A stretch of 64,000 nucleotides of DNA from Sphingobacterium spiritivorum (GCF_016725325.1 NZ_CP068083.1:2170001-2234000), one strand, 5' to 3'; shown: positions 32,642 through 42,330, counted from the stretch's first letter. The notes: generated from the letters alone by a model not told the origin. Numbers and translations are program-made.

Positions 32642-35077
32642 CTAAAATCTCACATTTAGTCCCAACATAAAATTAGTCGTTGCCTGCGGTGTGTAGAAAT
32701 TATAATAAAGACGATTTTTATTATCATCCAGATAGCCCCAGGTATATCCGCTGGTTTCATATTTCTCATTGAAAATATTATTAATGCTCAGGCTAAGATC
32801 AATTTTCTGTATTCCCCACATGCTGAAGGTATAATACGTGCGCAGATTATTGACAAAGAAAGCATCAATGCTTCTTTCTTTTGCTGAGGAGTTGTCCAGA
32901 TACTGTCTGGATACATACTTGGAAGCCAGAGCAAAAGTCAACGGTGCTATCGGGCTATAGGCCAGTTCATTTGAAAGAATAGCGGAAGGAGATAGCGCAA
33001 TATTAGTTTTGGTATACTGTATAGTCTCTTCGCCCAGATATTCCACGAAATTTTTAATCTTATTCTGACTCAGACCGGCGGTTGCTTTCCATGTAAACTG
33101 ATCTGAAATACGCCACGCTCCGTCAAATTCGAGTCCTATCCGGTAACTATCTGGTACATTCTGGCGTATAGCAGATCCGACATCGTTAATTGCGCCTGTG
33201 GGGATAAGCTGATCTTTGTAAAACATGCCGTAACCATTAATGCCGACATTCAGATATTCATTGCGGAGGCGGTATCCAAACTCCACATCCTGCATTTTCT
33301 CCGGTTTGGGATCTACACCGCTTGTGTTCTCTACGAAATCCTTACGAACCGGTTCCTTACTGCCATAAGCATAGGAAGCATATACATTGGATGTAGCATT
33401 AATCAGGTACGTGAAGCCGACCTTTGGATTTACAAAGTTAAATCTGGAGTGAAAATCCATGTTTTTGATCTTGTCATCATTTCCACGGATTTTGTAATCT
33501 ATATTACGGTATTGTACGTCAGCCATTAAGAGCCAGTTGCCGATCTGGTAATCTGTTTTTAGAAACAGACTGAGGTCATTCTTTTGTGCATCTCCGGCAT
33601 AGTATTTATACCCCGGAGTACTTACTGTATCATACTTCGCCCACATAACCTGTCCGTAGTGGTCTCCTTTATACTGATTGTATGCGCCACCCAGCGTAAA
33701 TTTAAGATCATTGCTCGGATTGTAGTTAAGCGAGTAAGTTGCTCCATAGAAGTAATTATCCAGCCAACGGCGACGGATAAGATCTGTTTTCTTATGGGTG
33801 ATACTATCAATAGTGATATCTGGCAGGCCATACTTGGCGAATTTATCATTTTCTTTAAATTCCTCATAGTATCCGGCACCACGTGTGTAGTGAAGAGCCG
33901 TGTTCAATGTCAGCTGATCATTTATGAAATAGGTATAATGTAACTGATGGTGCGTTTGAGTATAATTGTCAGTCTGATTATCGTATGTGTAGATATTGTA
34001 GCGACGGTCCGCCTGCAGGAGACGATTGATATCCTCCGGTTTGGACAATTCCATAGCCATGGCATAATCACCCAAAGCTGCACGATCTCCCTTGATTAAA
34101 GGTTCTGGTGTGCCATACCAGGCCTGATAGGTCTTTTCCTTGCCGGAAAAGACGATTGCTTTGACAATATGCTTTTTGCTGTAGTATCCTCCGTCGATAT
34201 AAAAAGATTTTAAATCTGAAGAAGCACGTTCAATATACCCATCACTCAGAATCCGTGATAGCCGGGCATTAAATGCAAACTTGTTGTTGATAAGTCCCGA
34301 TCCGATCTTCAGTGTGTTTTTCCAGGAGTTGTAGGATCCGAATGAATTATTAAGCTCTACATATGGATTTTCTTCCAGAGTATTCGATTGAATATTCAGA
34401 GAAGCACCAAAAGATCCGGCTCCGTTAGTGGATGTGCCGATCCCGCGTTGTATCTGTATATTCTCTACTGAAGAAGCAAAATCAGGTAGATTTACAAAAA
34501 AGGAACCCATACTTTCAGCATCATTCAGCGGAATACCGTTCAATGTTACATTTATGCGTTGGTTGTCGGATCCTCTAATCGTCATATTCGTATATCCTAT
34601 ACCTGCACCGGCATCCGACCCGACGACAACCGAAGGTGTCTGATCCAGCAGGTAGGGGATGTCCTGTCCAAGATTATTCTTTGCAATATCCTCTTTACTT
34701 AGATTTTTATACGTAGTAGCGGAGTTGTTTCGTGCACGGGTAGCCTGTACGAGTACCTCTTCTGTATGAATCGAACGGGGTTCTATTTCAATTGTGATCT
34801 GTCCCTGTTGTCCCGGACGAACCGTTTGTTGTACAGTGTTGTAGCCAATATAGCTCACTTTAAGGACGTAGTTGTCCGCCGGCAGATTTGTAAATTGTAC
34901 GATACCTGCACTATTGCTTGTCAGTGTCTGTGTGGTACGCCCGGTCAGGGTGACAGTAGCATCCTGAAGTGCCGTGGATTTTAATTTGTCCTGAATTTTT
35001 ACAGTCAATGTTTGCTGTGCAACAGTGATCGTTGTAAGCGCGCAGAACCACAGAACGATGATTAATGATTTAATCAT
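32642..35077 (-). CDS. TPP-riboswitch-controlled TonB-dependent receptor, probable thiamin transporter
   Basis: An 811-residue outer-membrane receptor. I start at ATG 35077; the longer frame begins at TTG 35110. Signal peptide to about TVAQ, carboxypeptidase-like domain (about 20-100), plug with TPSVVVGSDAGAGIGYTNMTIRG and GTSTNGAGSFGASLNIQSNT, then a barrel ending LGLNVRF. A thi-box lies 74 bases upstream, so expression should fall when thiamin pyrophosphate is plentiful. Receptors with this arrangement are predicted outer-membrane thiamin transporters in Bacteroidota (OMP-thi type). Substrate could also be a thiamin precursor. Monocistronic as far as can be seen. Confidence 0.88.
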   Translation of the reverse strand: MIKSLIIVLWFCALTTITVAQQTLTVKIQDKLKSTALQDATVTLTGRTTQTLTSNSAGIVQFTNLPADNYVLKVSYIGYNTVQQTVRPGQQGQITIEIEPRSIHTEEVLVQATRARNNSATTYKNLSKEDIAKNNLGQDIPYLLDQTPSVVVGSDAGAGIGYTNMTIRGSDNQRINVTLNGIPLNDAESMGSFFVNLPDFASSVENIQIQRGIGTSTNGAGSFGASLNIQSNTLEENPYVELNNSFGSYNSWKNTLKIGSGLINNKFAFNARLSRILSDGYIERASSDLKSFYIDGGYYSKKHIVKAIVFSGKEKTYQAWYGTPEPLIKGDRAALGDYAMAMELSKPEDINRLLQADRRYNIYTYDNQTDNYTQTHHQLHYTYFINDQLTLNTALHYTRGAGYYEEFKENDKFAKYGLPDITIDSITHKKTDLIRRRWLDNYFYGATYSLNYNPSNDLKFTLGGAYNQYKGDHYGQVMWAKYDTVSTPGYKYYAGDAQKNDLSLFLKTDYQIGNWLLMADVQYRNIDYKIRGNDDKIKNMDFHSRFNFVNPKVGFTYLINATSNVYASYAYGSKEPVRKDFVENTSGVDPKPEKMQDVEFGYRLRNEYLNVGINGYGMFYKDQLIPTGAINDVGSAIRQNVPDSYRIGLEFDGAWRISDQFTWKATAGLSQNKIKNFVEYLGEETIQYTKTNIALSPSAILSNELAYSPIAPLTFALASKYVSRQYLDNSSAKERSIDAFFVNNLRTYYTFSMWGIQKIDLSLSINNIFNEKYETSGYTWGYLDDNKNRLYYNFYTPQATTNFMLGLNVRF

Positions 35078-35150
35078 GATAATAAAGATGAATTTTTTTG
35101 AGTTAAACAAACTATTGCAAGGGGCTACAACAGCGTTATAATTTAACTAA

Positions 35151-35252
35151 CCTCTTCCCTCCGCCAGCATTATCTGGATCAGGTGCACAAGAATATTCTT
35201 GTTGGGTATAATCTCAGCCTTAATTCGTGTTCATAGAACAAGGCACCCCTAT
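35151..35252 (-). promoter_or_regulatory. TPP riboswitch (thi-box)
   Basis: On the minus strand the conserved blocks appear in order: AGGGGTGCC (35250-35242), GGCTGAGA followed by ATACCC, then CACCTGATCCAGATAATG and GCTGGCGGAGGGA ending near 35153. GGGGTGC, CTGAGA, ACCTGATC and GATAATG are the thi-box core that binds thiamin pyrophosphate. No terminator follows it clearly, so control may act at translation initiation. Confidence 0.93.
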
Positions 35253-35435
35253 TTGATGGTTCGAAGGTAGCAAAATTAATGATGAATAATGAGGTATATG
35301 TTAAAATAATGTGAAAAAAAAAGCTTGGCACGGTTCTTTCTTTTTATTTAAAAGTTTTATTAGTAGGTTTTAGTTTTTCTTTTGTAGTACAATTTAAAAA
35401 ATTGTTTATTATCAGGGATTTTAGAATAAAATGAG

Positions 35436-35443
35436 TACTTTTG
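35436..35443 (+). promoter_or_regulatory. -7 box upstream of the amidohydrolase gene
   Basis: TACTTTTG matches TAnnTTTG exactly, 55 bases upstream of the ATG. No matching TTTG at -33. Confidence 0.4.
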
Positions 35444-35498
35444 TGTATCACATTAAGTAAAACCTCCTACTCTTAGGACATTTTATAAACAAAGAAAA

Positions 35499-36671
35499 AT
35501 GGTTAAATATTATTCTGGCGATTACGTATTGCCGATTACTAATCTGCCTATTAAGCGGGGTGTCGTTGCTATTGACGACTCCGGGGTGATTCAAGGGGTG
35601 TATGCCAATGATGCTGTAGAATTGGTTGGTAAAAAGATCGAATTGTTAAATGGAGTCTTGATACCGGGATTTATTAATGCCCACTGCCACATTGAATTGT
35701 CCTATCTTAAAGGCGCGATTGCGCAACGCACTGGCCTTCCCCAGTTTATCAGTGCGGTGATGACATCAAGAAAAGAAAATGAAAAGACAGTTATTAAGCA
35801 CATCGAGAAAGCTGACAAGCTGATGTATGACAATGGGATCCAGGCTGTAGGGGATCATGTCAACACTTCTTTTTCTGCTGCTGTAAAGGAAAGAAGCAGT
35901 ATCAAGTATCACACCTTCGTAGAAGCCATGGGACTGAATAAAGATCAGGTCGAATCCCGGCTCGAAGAGGCACAGGAAACGAGATACCACTTTAATGATA
36001 CACACTCTTCCATTACGCCACATGCACCTTACTCTTGCTCCAAATTACTGTTAAAAGCTTTCAAAAAACTTACCCCAAGTGACAGCCTTATCAGTATTCA
36101 CAATCAGGAGAGCGAGGCGGAGAACAAACTCTTCCGTTATAAACAGGGTGAATTTCTGAAGTTTTACGAACAGATAGGATACAATATTGCGGACTTCAAA
36201 GCGCAGGCTCGCAATTCTATCCAGTCGTATCTTCCGAATCTTCCGGTTCGTAACAAACTGATGCTGGTGCACAATACGTATACTTCATTGAAAGATCTGG
36301 ACTTTGTACGTCGTATGGATCGTGAAGTTGTATGGTGTTTCTGTCCTAAAGCAAATCTTTATATTGAAGGAACATTGCCTAAAGTGATGAATTTTGTTAA
36401 TGATGACCAGAAGATTGTGTTGGGTACAGATAGCTTTGCATCTAACGATACCCTTGATATTCTGGAAGAATTAAAAGTATTGCATGAGGCTTTTCCTGCA
36501 TTGGAATTTACTAAAACAATTAATTGGGCAACTATTAACGGAGCTGAATTTCTGAATTTTGACGATAAGCTAGGTTCGCTGGAAGTAGGTAAAAAACCGG
36601 GATTGATCCTGTTGGAAGGCATGGAAAACCTGAGATTGACTTCTAATGTAACTGTTCAACGAATAGCGTAG
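35499..36671 (+). CDS. Amidohydrolase-superfamily protein
   Basis: A 390-residue metal-dependent hydrolase or deaminase with a TIM-barrel fold. NAHCHIELS holds the first HxH pair, TPHAPYS, IHNQES and LVHNTYTS carry further active-site residues, and LGTDSFASND the metal Asp. The overall set resembles chlorohydrolase/deaminase members such as aminodeoxyfutalosine or adenosine-type deaminases. The substrate is not known. ATG 35499. It is followed by acylphosphatase and flippase genes on the same strand with short gaps. Confidence 0.85.
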   Translation: MVKYYSGDYVLPITNLPIKRGVVAIDDSGVIQGVYANDAVELVGKKIELLNGVLIPGFINAHCHIELSYLKGAIAQRTGLPQFISAVMTSRKENEKTVIKHIEKADKLMYDNGIQAVGDHVNTSFSAAVKERSSIKYHTFVEAMGLNKDQVESRLEEAQETRYHFNDTHSSITPHAPYSCSKLLLKAFKKLTPSDSLISIHNQESEAENKLFRYKQGEFLKFYEQIGYNIADFKAQARNSIQSYLPNLPVRNKLMLVHNTYTSLKDLDFVRRMDREVVWCFCPKANLYIEGTLPKVMNFVNDDQKIVLGTDSFASNDTLDILEELKVLHEAFPALEFTKTINWATINGAEFLNFDDKLGSLEVGKKPGLILLEGMENLRLTSNVTVQRIA

Positions 36672-36691
36672 CAATTCCTCAAAATCTTCTG

Positions 36692-36699
36692 TACTTTTG
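36692..36699 (+). promoter_or_regulatory. -7 box just before the acylphosphatase gene
   Basis: TACTTTTG, an exact -7 match, ends 8 bases before the ATG at 36708, implying an almost leaderless transcript if used. No clear -33 element. Confidence 0.35.
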
Positions 36700-36707
36700 T
36701 TTCTGAT

Positions 36708-36989
36708 ATGAAACATTGGAATATTTCTGTTAGGGGGAAAGTACAGGGGGTTTATTTTAGACTTACGACAAAGGCAGTCGCTGATCAATTAGGGGTAAAA
36801 GGCTTTGTCAGCAATTTGCCTGACGGATCTGTATATATAGAAGCCGAGGGTGATGACTTTGCTTTAGAGTCTCTGCTTGAGTTTTGTGAAGAAGGACCCG
36901 AAAGAGCAGAAGTTGCGGAAATCTCAGCAACAGATGGCGAGTGGAAAGGCTTCAAAAATTTTGAAGTAATAAAGAAAGTCAGTCATTAA
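36708..36989 (+). CDS. acyP: Acylphosphatase
   Basis: A 93-residue enzyme hydrolysing acyl phosphates. VRGKVQGVYFR contains the phosphate-binding loop with catalytic Arg (near 20), and GFVSNLPDGSVYIEAEG contains the catalytic Asn (near 38). Typical length and complete signature. It lies 36 bases after the amidohydrolase stop and 11 bases before the flippase. Confidence 0.96.
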   Translation: MKHWNISVRGKVQGVYFRLTTKAVADQLGVKGFVSNLPDGSVYIEAEGDDFALESLLEFCEEGPERAEVAEISATDGEWKGFKNFEVIKKVSH

Positions 36990-37000
36990 AACTTAGATCG

Positions 37001-38497
37001 TTGTCAGTTCTCAAAAAATTTGCCGGTCAAACGATGATTTATGGATTGAGTACCATCTTCTCGAGGTTACTCTATTTCATCATGACCCCTCTTTATGTCA
37101 GTAAATATCCTCCGGCAGCGTATGGAATATTTACCAACATGTATGCTTGGGCCTCTATGATCAATGCCGTGTTGGCATTTGGAATGGAGACAACCTATTT
37201 TCGGTATCTTCAGAAGGTAGAAGACAAGGATAAACAAAAGGTATTTAACAACAGCTTTATTGTTATAGCTTTTTTCGCCCTGTTGTTTCTCATTACTGCA
37301 AACGTATTCTCGGGGCAAATCTCCGCGTTGCTTAATAAAGGAGAATTTAATCGTAATTACCAGCAGTACATTCAATATTTTGCCATTATCTTAGCCGCAG
37401 ACGCACTTGCAGTTGTGCCCTTTGCCAAACTCAGGTCACAGGGACGGCCAATCAGGTTCGCCATAATCAAACTGGTCAATATCCTGACCATGATAGGGCT
37501 TAACTTGTTTTTCATTCTGGTAGTTCCTGTACTTATATCGAACGGGGGAGCAGTCGGAGACTGGTTTGCAGAATGGTTTAGGGATGGCTGGATTGGATAT
37601 GTCTTTATCTCCAATCTGGTAGCAAGTGTGCTTACTCTTATTCTGTTGTTGCCGGAAATGAGCCAATTTAGCTTTCAGCCGGACAGGAAACTGATCAAAA
37701 GCATGCTTTCATATAGCTTTCCGATTCTGATTGCCAATATTTCTTTTATTATTAATGAGAATCTGGATAAGATCGTGATGCCTATGTATTTGCCAAAAGA
37801 AATAGGCGATCGGGATAATGGTATATATGGAGCCGTATCCAAGCTGGCGATGTTTCTCAGTATATTTGTACAGGCATTCCGGTTGGGAGCAGAACCGTTT
37901 TTCTTTTCTTATTCAAAGAATGCTAATGCGCGGTCTACCTATGCATTTATAATGGAATATCTGGTTATTGCGATGATGATCGTGATGGTGGGTATATCGG
38001 CTAATATAGAATGGCTGAAATTCTTTATCAAGGGTGACGCTTCCCATCGTGAAATTTTCTGGTCGGGGCTGTTTATTGTTCCGCTGTTGCTGTTTAACTA
38101 TGTACTTCTGGGTATATATATGAATCTTTCAGTGTGGTATAAGCTCTCAGATCAGACGCGATATGCACTTTATATTTCAGGAATAGGGGCATTGATAACG
38201 GTCGTTGCCAATTATTTTCTGATTCCAAAGTACAGCTATGTAGGAGCCGCTTTTGTTACTTTTCTGGCCTATTTATCTATGGTGATTCTGTCTTATATAT
38301 GGGGGCAGAAAAATTATCCTATACCTTATAAAGTAGGGAAAATGCTGACCTATATGTTTATAGGTGCCGGAATTACGTACTTGTCCAGTTTTGTATTTGA
38401 CCGCAATCTGATTATTGGTAACGGACTGTTTATATTGTTTCTGACAGGTATTTTTATTGCAGAGCGTAAGAAAATAAGAGCTGTTCTGAAACGATGA
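37001..38497 (+). CDS. Polysaccharide flippase (MATE/MOP superfamily, Wzx-like)
   Basis: A 498-residue integral membrane protein with about 12-14 hydrophobic segments. LKKFAGQTMIYGLSTIFSRL and TPLYVSKYPPAAYGIFTN are the typical N-terminus of oligosaccharide flippases that turn lipid-linked sugars across the inner membrane. The initiator is TTG at 37001; homologues begin at the same place (VLKKFAGQT), so I keep it. No other glycan genes are nearby, so it may serve a housekeeping export role. Confidence 0.85.
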   Translation: MSVLKKFAGQTMIYGLSTIFSRLLYFIMTPLYVSKYPPAAYGIFTNMYAWASMINAVLAFGMETTYFRYLQKVEDKDKQKVFNNSFIVIAFFALLFLITANVFSGQISALLNKGEFNRNYQQYIQYFAIILAADALAVVPFAKLRSQGRPIRFAIIKLVNILTMIGLNLFFILVVPVLISNGGAVGDWFAEWFRDGWIGYVFISNLVASVLTLILLLPEMSQFSFQPDRKLIKSMLSYSFPILIANISFIINENLDKIVMPMYLPKEIGDRDNGIYGAVSKLAMFLSIFVQAFRLGAEPFFFSYSKNANARSTYAFIMEYLVIAMMIVMVGISANIEWLKFFIKGDASHREIFWSGLFIVPLLLFNYVLLGIYMNLSVWYKLSDQTRYALYISGIGALITVVANYFLIPKYSYVGAAFVTFLAYLSMVILSYIWGQKNYPIPYKVGKMLTYMFIGAGITYLSSFVFDRNLIIGNGLFILFLTGIFIAERKKIRAVLKR

Positions 38498-38504
38498 GAA
38501 TATT

Positions 38505-38570
38505 TCCCTCTCATTTTAAGGAGAACCTGTTCCGACTCGTCGGAAGGGTTAGGGAGAAGTTCTATTTATC
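38505..38570 (+). repeat. Intergenic repeat copy 1, with inserted hairpin
   Basis: CCCTCTCATTTTAAGGAG followed by GGGTTAGGGAGAAGTTC and TATTTATC. Matches copy 2 at 38647-38694 except that about 22 bases are inserted, including the palindrome TTCCGAC-TC-GTCGGAA at 38530-38545. Lies after the flippase gene. Confidence 0.7.
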
Positions 38571-38646
38571 AAAGTAAAGTCGCTGCAATCAATATAAGTT
38601 TATTCGGGATGATTCTATATACTTGCTTTTTAAACTGGTAATTGCT

Positions 38647-38694
38647 ATTCCCTCTCATTTTTAAGGAGAGGGCTAGGGAGAGGTTCTTTTTATC
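38647..38694 (+). repeat. Intergenic repeat copy 2
   Basis: CCCTCTCATTTTTAAGGAGA then GGGCTAGGGAGAGGTTC and TTTTTATC. CCCTCTC pairs with GAGAGGG-type sequence in the element, so it can fold. Same orientation as copy 1, about 140 bases apart, between convergent flippase and dusB genes. Confidence 0.7.
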
Positions 38695-38709
38695 TAAAAA
38701 ACTTGCTGA

Positions 38710-39705
38710 TTAAATAATTTCCTCTGCAAACTGATGTTGGATCTCATCCAGCACCTCATGAATTTCATGATGCGACTGAAGTCCCACTAGTTTCATTCTG
38801 TATTCTTTAAAATTAGGAATACCTTTAAAATAATTGGCGTAGTGTCTGCGCATTTCAAAAATACCTGTTTTTTCGCCTTTCCATTCAATAGATTTGGTAA
38901 GGTGTGTGCGACATACCTCCACACGTTCCGCAATTGTAGGTCCTTCTAACCGTTGTCCGGTTTCAAAGAAATGCTTGATTTCTCTGAATATCCATGGGTA
39001 TCCTATAGAAGCCCGTCCTATCATGATACCGTCTACTTCAAACTCTTGTCTCCAGGCAGCAGCTTTTTCTACGGAATCTATATCTCCGTTTCCGAAAATC
39101 GGAATTTTGATGCGTGGATTGCGTTTTACGTCTCTGATCATAGACCAGTCCGCCTGTCCTTTGTACATCTGTGCCCGTGTGCGTCCGTGAATAGAAAGAG
39201 CTTTGATGCCTACATCCTGAAGACGTTCTGCGACTTCATAAACATTTTTAGTATTATCGTCCCAGCCTAAGCGGGTCTTGACAGTCACAGGTAGGTGAGT
39301 AGCCTCTACTACAGCTTTGGTCATGGCCACCATTTTGTCTATATCCTGAAGCAGACTGGAACCGGCACCCTTACACACTACATTTTTTACGGGACAACCG
39401 TAGTTAATATCAATCAGATCCGGATTTGCCAGAGAACATATTTCGGAAGATTGACGCATATGTTCGATTTCTGATCCAAAGATCTGGATGCCGATAGGTC
39501 GCTCATATTCAAAAATGTCCAGCTTCTGTCTGGACTTCGCCGCATCGCGGATCAATCCTTCAGAAGAGATGAATTCCGTATACATCATATCTACTCCATT
39601 TTGCTTGCATACATAACGGAAGGGAGGATCACTCACATCTTCCATAGGAGCTAATAATAACGGAAAATTACCTAAATCAATATGATCACCAATCTTGACA
39701 GACAT
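38710..39705 (-). CDS. dusB: tRNA-dihydrouridine synthase
   Basis: A 331-residue flavoenzyme reducing uridine to dihydrouridine in tRNA D-loops. LLAPMEDVSDPPFR is the FMN-binding start, INYGCPVKNVVCKGAGSSLL carries the catalytic Cys (near 106 in YGCP), and VKTRLGWDD, SIHGRTRAQMY and IFGNGDI follow in DusB order. Full length. An exact -7 box lies upstream. Downstream are two copies of an intergenic repeat. Confidence 0.95.
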   Translation of the reverse strand: MSVKIGDHIDLGNFPLLLAPMEDVSDPPFRYVCKQNGVDMMYTEFISSEGLIRDAAKSRQKLDIFEYERPIGIQIFGSEIEHMRQSSEICSLANPDLIDINYGCPVKNVVCKGAGSSLLQDIDKMVAMTKAVVEATHLPVTVKTRLGWDDNTKNVYEVAERLQDVGIKALSIHGRTRAQMYKGQADWSMIRDVKRNPRIKIPIFGNGDIDSVEKAAAWRQEFEVDGIMIGRASIGYPWIFREIKHFFETGQRLEGPTIAERVEVCRTHLTKSIEWKGEKTGIFEMRRHYANYFKGIPNFKEYRMKLVGLQSHHEIHEVLDEIQHQFAEEII

Positions 39706-39721
39706 CTTTTGAAAATTTTTC

Positions 39722-39729
39722 CAAAGATA
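39722..39729 (-). promoter_or_regulatory. -7 box of dusB
   Basis: TATCTTTG on the minus strand, 16 bases upstream of the ATG, matches TAnnTTTG. Confidence 0.45.
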
Positions 39730-39812
39730 CGCAATTTTAAATTTCTAACGTAAAAGTGATGATACCCTTAATGATACGAGCAATGGCAGGACTTTAATAT
39801 AATAATGTAAAC

Positions 39813-39866
39813 AAAAAAGCTCCGACAATAAAGATGATTTGCAAAACCATCTTTATTGTCGGAGCC
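39813..39866 (-). terminator. Terminator of the outer-membrane barrel gene
   Basis: An 18-bp perfect stem (39819-39836 with 39848-39865) is followed on the minus strand by TTTTTTG. Confidence 0.9.
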
Positions 39867-39885
39867 ACGTGATTATTTTGTTTGC

Positions 39886-42330
39886 TTACAGTCTGTTTTT
39901 GATATCCTCACTTCCTGTACTTCTGTCTTTTCCGGAAGAAAAATCTCCTCCAAAGCGGTAAGTAAAGGTCAGCAAGGCAGAACGGCTGTCCCGGTTGATC
40001 TTTCCGAAGGTACGGATGTCCGTATAATTCGTTTCGTAACGACGTTGGTTGGTCATGAAGATATCATTAATCACCAGCTTCAACATCGCTTTATTCTGTA
40101 GAAAGTTTTTCTGTATACCTGTGTATACCACACCGTAGCTTTTTAATTCGTGCACACCGACTGTCATACCCGAAATATAATTTCCGCCAAGCTCAAACCT
40201 CCAGTTGTGCGGCAACGAAAAGGTATTTTGTCCGTTAAATGCTAATGTATTCCCGGCTCTTATACTTAAAGATTCGCCCATAGGAAGTTCATATTTATTG
40301 CGGTAGAAGTTACCAAAATAAGTAGCAGTCCACCATTTGGTAAGTTGTAAGGGCACAGTCAGTGATACCCCCATATTCGTAAATGTTCCGAGGTTTGCCG
40401 GGCGCTCAAAGACCGTGTTAGGTTCGGATGGATCACGACCTACGATTTCGTTCACTACATCTTCAGAATGGCTGTAATTTGCAGTCAGGATATATTTTCC
40501 TGAAAGCGTATACCCCAACTCAAATGAATTGGCAAAAGAAGGATTTAGTTTAGAATTACCTTCATAATATGAAAATGGATCTGTGTATACTCTGAATGGA
40601 TTCATATCCCAAAAAGAAGGTCGTTTTACACGTCTGCTGTAATTGGCCTGCATTTTATGCTGGTCATTAATGGAATAGGTTAAAAAAACAGATGGAAACA
40701 GGTTAAAATAATTTTTAGTGAATGTCTCATTTGTTGTTAACTGTTCTCCCTTTGTATCGGTATATTCTCCACGCAGACCTATTTGTGTGTTAAATTTTCC
40801 CCATTCTTTATTTACATTGACATATGCTGCCTGAATGCTTTCATGATAAATAAAATGATTGCTGGTTTTCAGATCCGGTACGTATTGATCCTGCTGAAGC
40901 GTGTCATAGCGCAGATCATTTTCTGTTTTTACGAGACTCCCTTTATATCCGGCTTCAAACTTCAACCCGTTTTCAAAAGGTAAAGTATAATCTAATTTTC
41001 CGACATATACCTTATTCCTGGAAGGAATATCCCCGATCCGACCAGATAGGGGACGTATCTGTTCCTGTGCTTCGTTGGTATAAGTGGTTAAGAGGGATTG
41101 ATCCATCTTTGAATAATGATATACATGGTCCAGATCTATTGTCAACTGATGACCATTTTCATCAAACTTGTGTACATAATTGATATTGTACAACATATCT
41201 TCCCAACGTTCCCGCCCTTCTGTCAGGGTATTCGCCCGCCACAAGAGCTTTTGTGTTGCGGCATTGCTGAAATCATTTTGTGTAGGTTCGTACTTTGGAA
41301 ATTTGCCAAATCCACCGTTGATCAGAAAACCAATGCTGTTTTTAGGAGATAATATAAAGTCAGCTCCGACACGGAAATTGTTGGATCTCAACTTTGGTTT
41401 TTCCAGATTAGTCTGCTTCGAAATAAATTCCGGTTCACCGGAAGTTGGGTCCAGCAGATAACGTGTCAGTTCCATTCTGTTTTCCAGATTTTGGTAGTAC
41501 TGATTGTAGATGGCAAAAAAGTTTGTCTTGGAGGTTCGGTAATTCAGGTTGATACTTCCGCCGAGCTGTGTACCTCTACCTGCCCCTCCGTTGAGATTAA
41601 CTGTGCCGTTAAATCCTTGTTTTAGCCCCTTTTTAAGAACAATGTTTATTATACCGCTTTCGCCCGCTGCTTCATATTTAGAAGAAGGATTTGTCATCAC
41701 TTCAATCTTGGTCACATCCAGTGAAGAAGTACTGCGAAGAAGATTGGCCAGTTGATCTGCAGACAGATAGGTAAGTTTACCATTGATCATAACAGATGCG
41801 TCGGATTTACCTTTGAGGCTGACTTTTCCGTCAGAGGATACGGATAGTCCTGGTATTTTATTCAATAATTCGAGACTTGAACTTCCATCAGAGAGAGCTG
41901 AATTTTCGACATTGACAATCATTTTGTCTATCTGTTGTTCAATAAGAGGCTTTTTCTTTTCAATAATTACTTCATCCATAACATTGGATTTGCCAACCAG
42001 CTGGATAATACCCATGTCATGATTGGTGCCGGGAGGGGTAATGTTAAAGCGGTTTCCTATATGATCCTGATGAGCCAGACTCTTGATGGAGATATAATAT
42101 TTTCCTGATACAATATTTTTAAACATAAATGTGCCGGTACTATCTGTTACTGTGACTATAGTTTCGGTAACATTCTCTGCATTATGCAGACTGACTGTCA
42201 TATAAGGAAGAGTCTTTTCTGTATGATCGACCACTTTCCCCCGGATGCTGGATCCGGATTGGGCAAAGGTTGGTGAAGCCTTTAGTAAAGCTGCGGCTAT
42301 AAATAGAAATAGTAAATATATAGATCTCAT
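39886..42330 (-). CDS. Outer-membrane beta-barrel/TonB-receptor-like protein
   Basis: An 814-residue outer-membrane protein: signal peptide (cleavage near TFAQ), carboxypeptidase-like domain (about 27-110), plug-like region (about 125-230, LLNKIPGLSVSSDGKVSLKG, AAGESGIINIVLKKG), and a barrel of the OMP_b-brl_3 type found in Bacteroidota. No clear TonB box. It may import a metal chelate or peptide; substrate unknown. A 59-base gap separates it from the PepSY gene upstream on the same strand, so it may be the tail of the siderophore cluster, although it also has its own strong terminator. Confidence 0.82.
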   Translation of the reverse strand: MRSIYLLFLFIAAALLKASPTFAQSGSSIRGKVVDHTEKTLPYMTVSLHNAENVTETIVTVTDSTGTFMFKNIVSGKYYISIKSLAHQDHIGNRFNITPPGTNHDMGIIQLVGKSNVMDEVIIEKKKPLIEQQIDKMIVNVENSALSDGSSSLELLNKIPGLSVSSDGKVSLKGKSDASVMINGKLTYLSADQLANLLRSTSSLDVTKIEVMTNPSSKYEAAGESGIINIVLKKGLKQGFNGTVNLNGGAGRGTQLGGSINLNYRTSKTNFFAIYNQYYQNLENRMELTRYLLDPTSGEPEFISKQTNLEKPKLRSNNFRVGADFILSPKNSIGFLINGGFGKFPKYEPTQNDFSNAATQKLLWRANTLTEGRERWEDMLYNINYVHKFDENGHQLTIDLDHVYHYSKMDQSLLTTYTNEAQEQIRPLSGRIGDIPSRNKVYVGKLDYTLPFENGLKFEAGYKGSLVKTENDLRYDTLQQDQYVPDLKTSNHFIYHESIQAAYVNVNKEWGKFNTQIGLRGEYTDTKGEQLTTNETFTKNYFNLFPSVFLTYSINDQHKMQANYSRRVKRPSFWDMNPFRVYTDPFSYYEGNSKLNPSFANSFELGYTLSGKYILTANYSHSEDVVNEIVGRDPSEPNTVFERPANLGTFTNMGVSLTVPLQLTKWWTATYFGNFYRNKYELPMGESLSIRAGNTLAFNGQNTFSLPHNWRFELGGNYISGMTVGVHELKSYGVVYTGIQKNFLQNKAMLKLVINDIFMTNQRRYETNYTDIRTFGKINRDSRSALLTFTYRFGGDFSSGKDRSTGSEDIKNRL

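Larger units (their letters stand above)
35078..35498. other. Intergenic region with TPP riboswitch and divergent promoter
   Basis: 421 bases between the thiamin receptor (minus) and the amidohydrolase (plus). The riboswitch occupies 35151-35252. The rest is A+T rich, with a -7 box for the amidohydrolase at 35436-35443. No gene seen. Confidence 0.5.

Noticed and set aside
34140-34640. Extra plus-strand open frames opposite the TPP-controlled receptor
   Set aside because: All are antisense shadows with no start-site context or domains.
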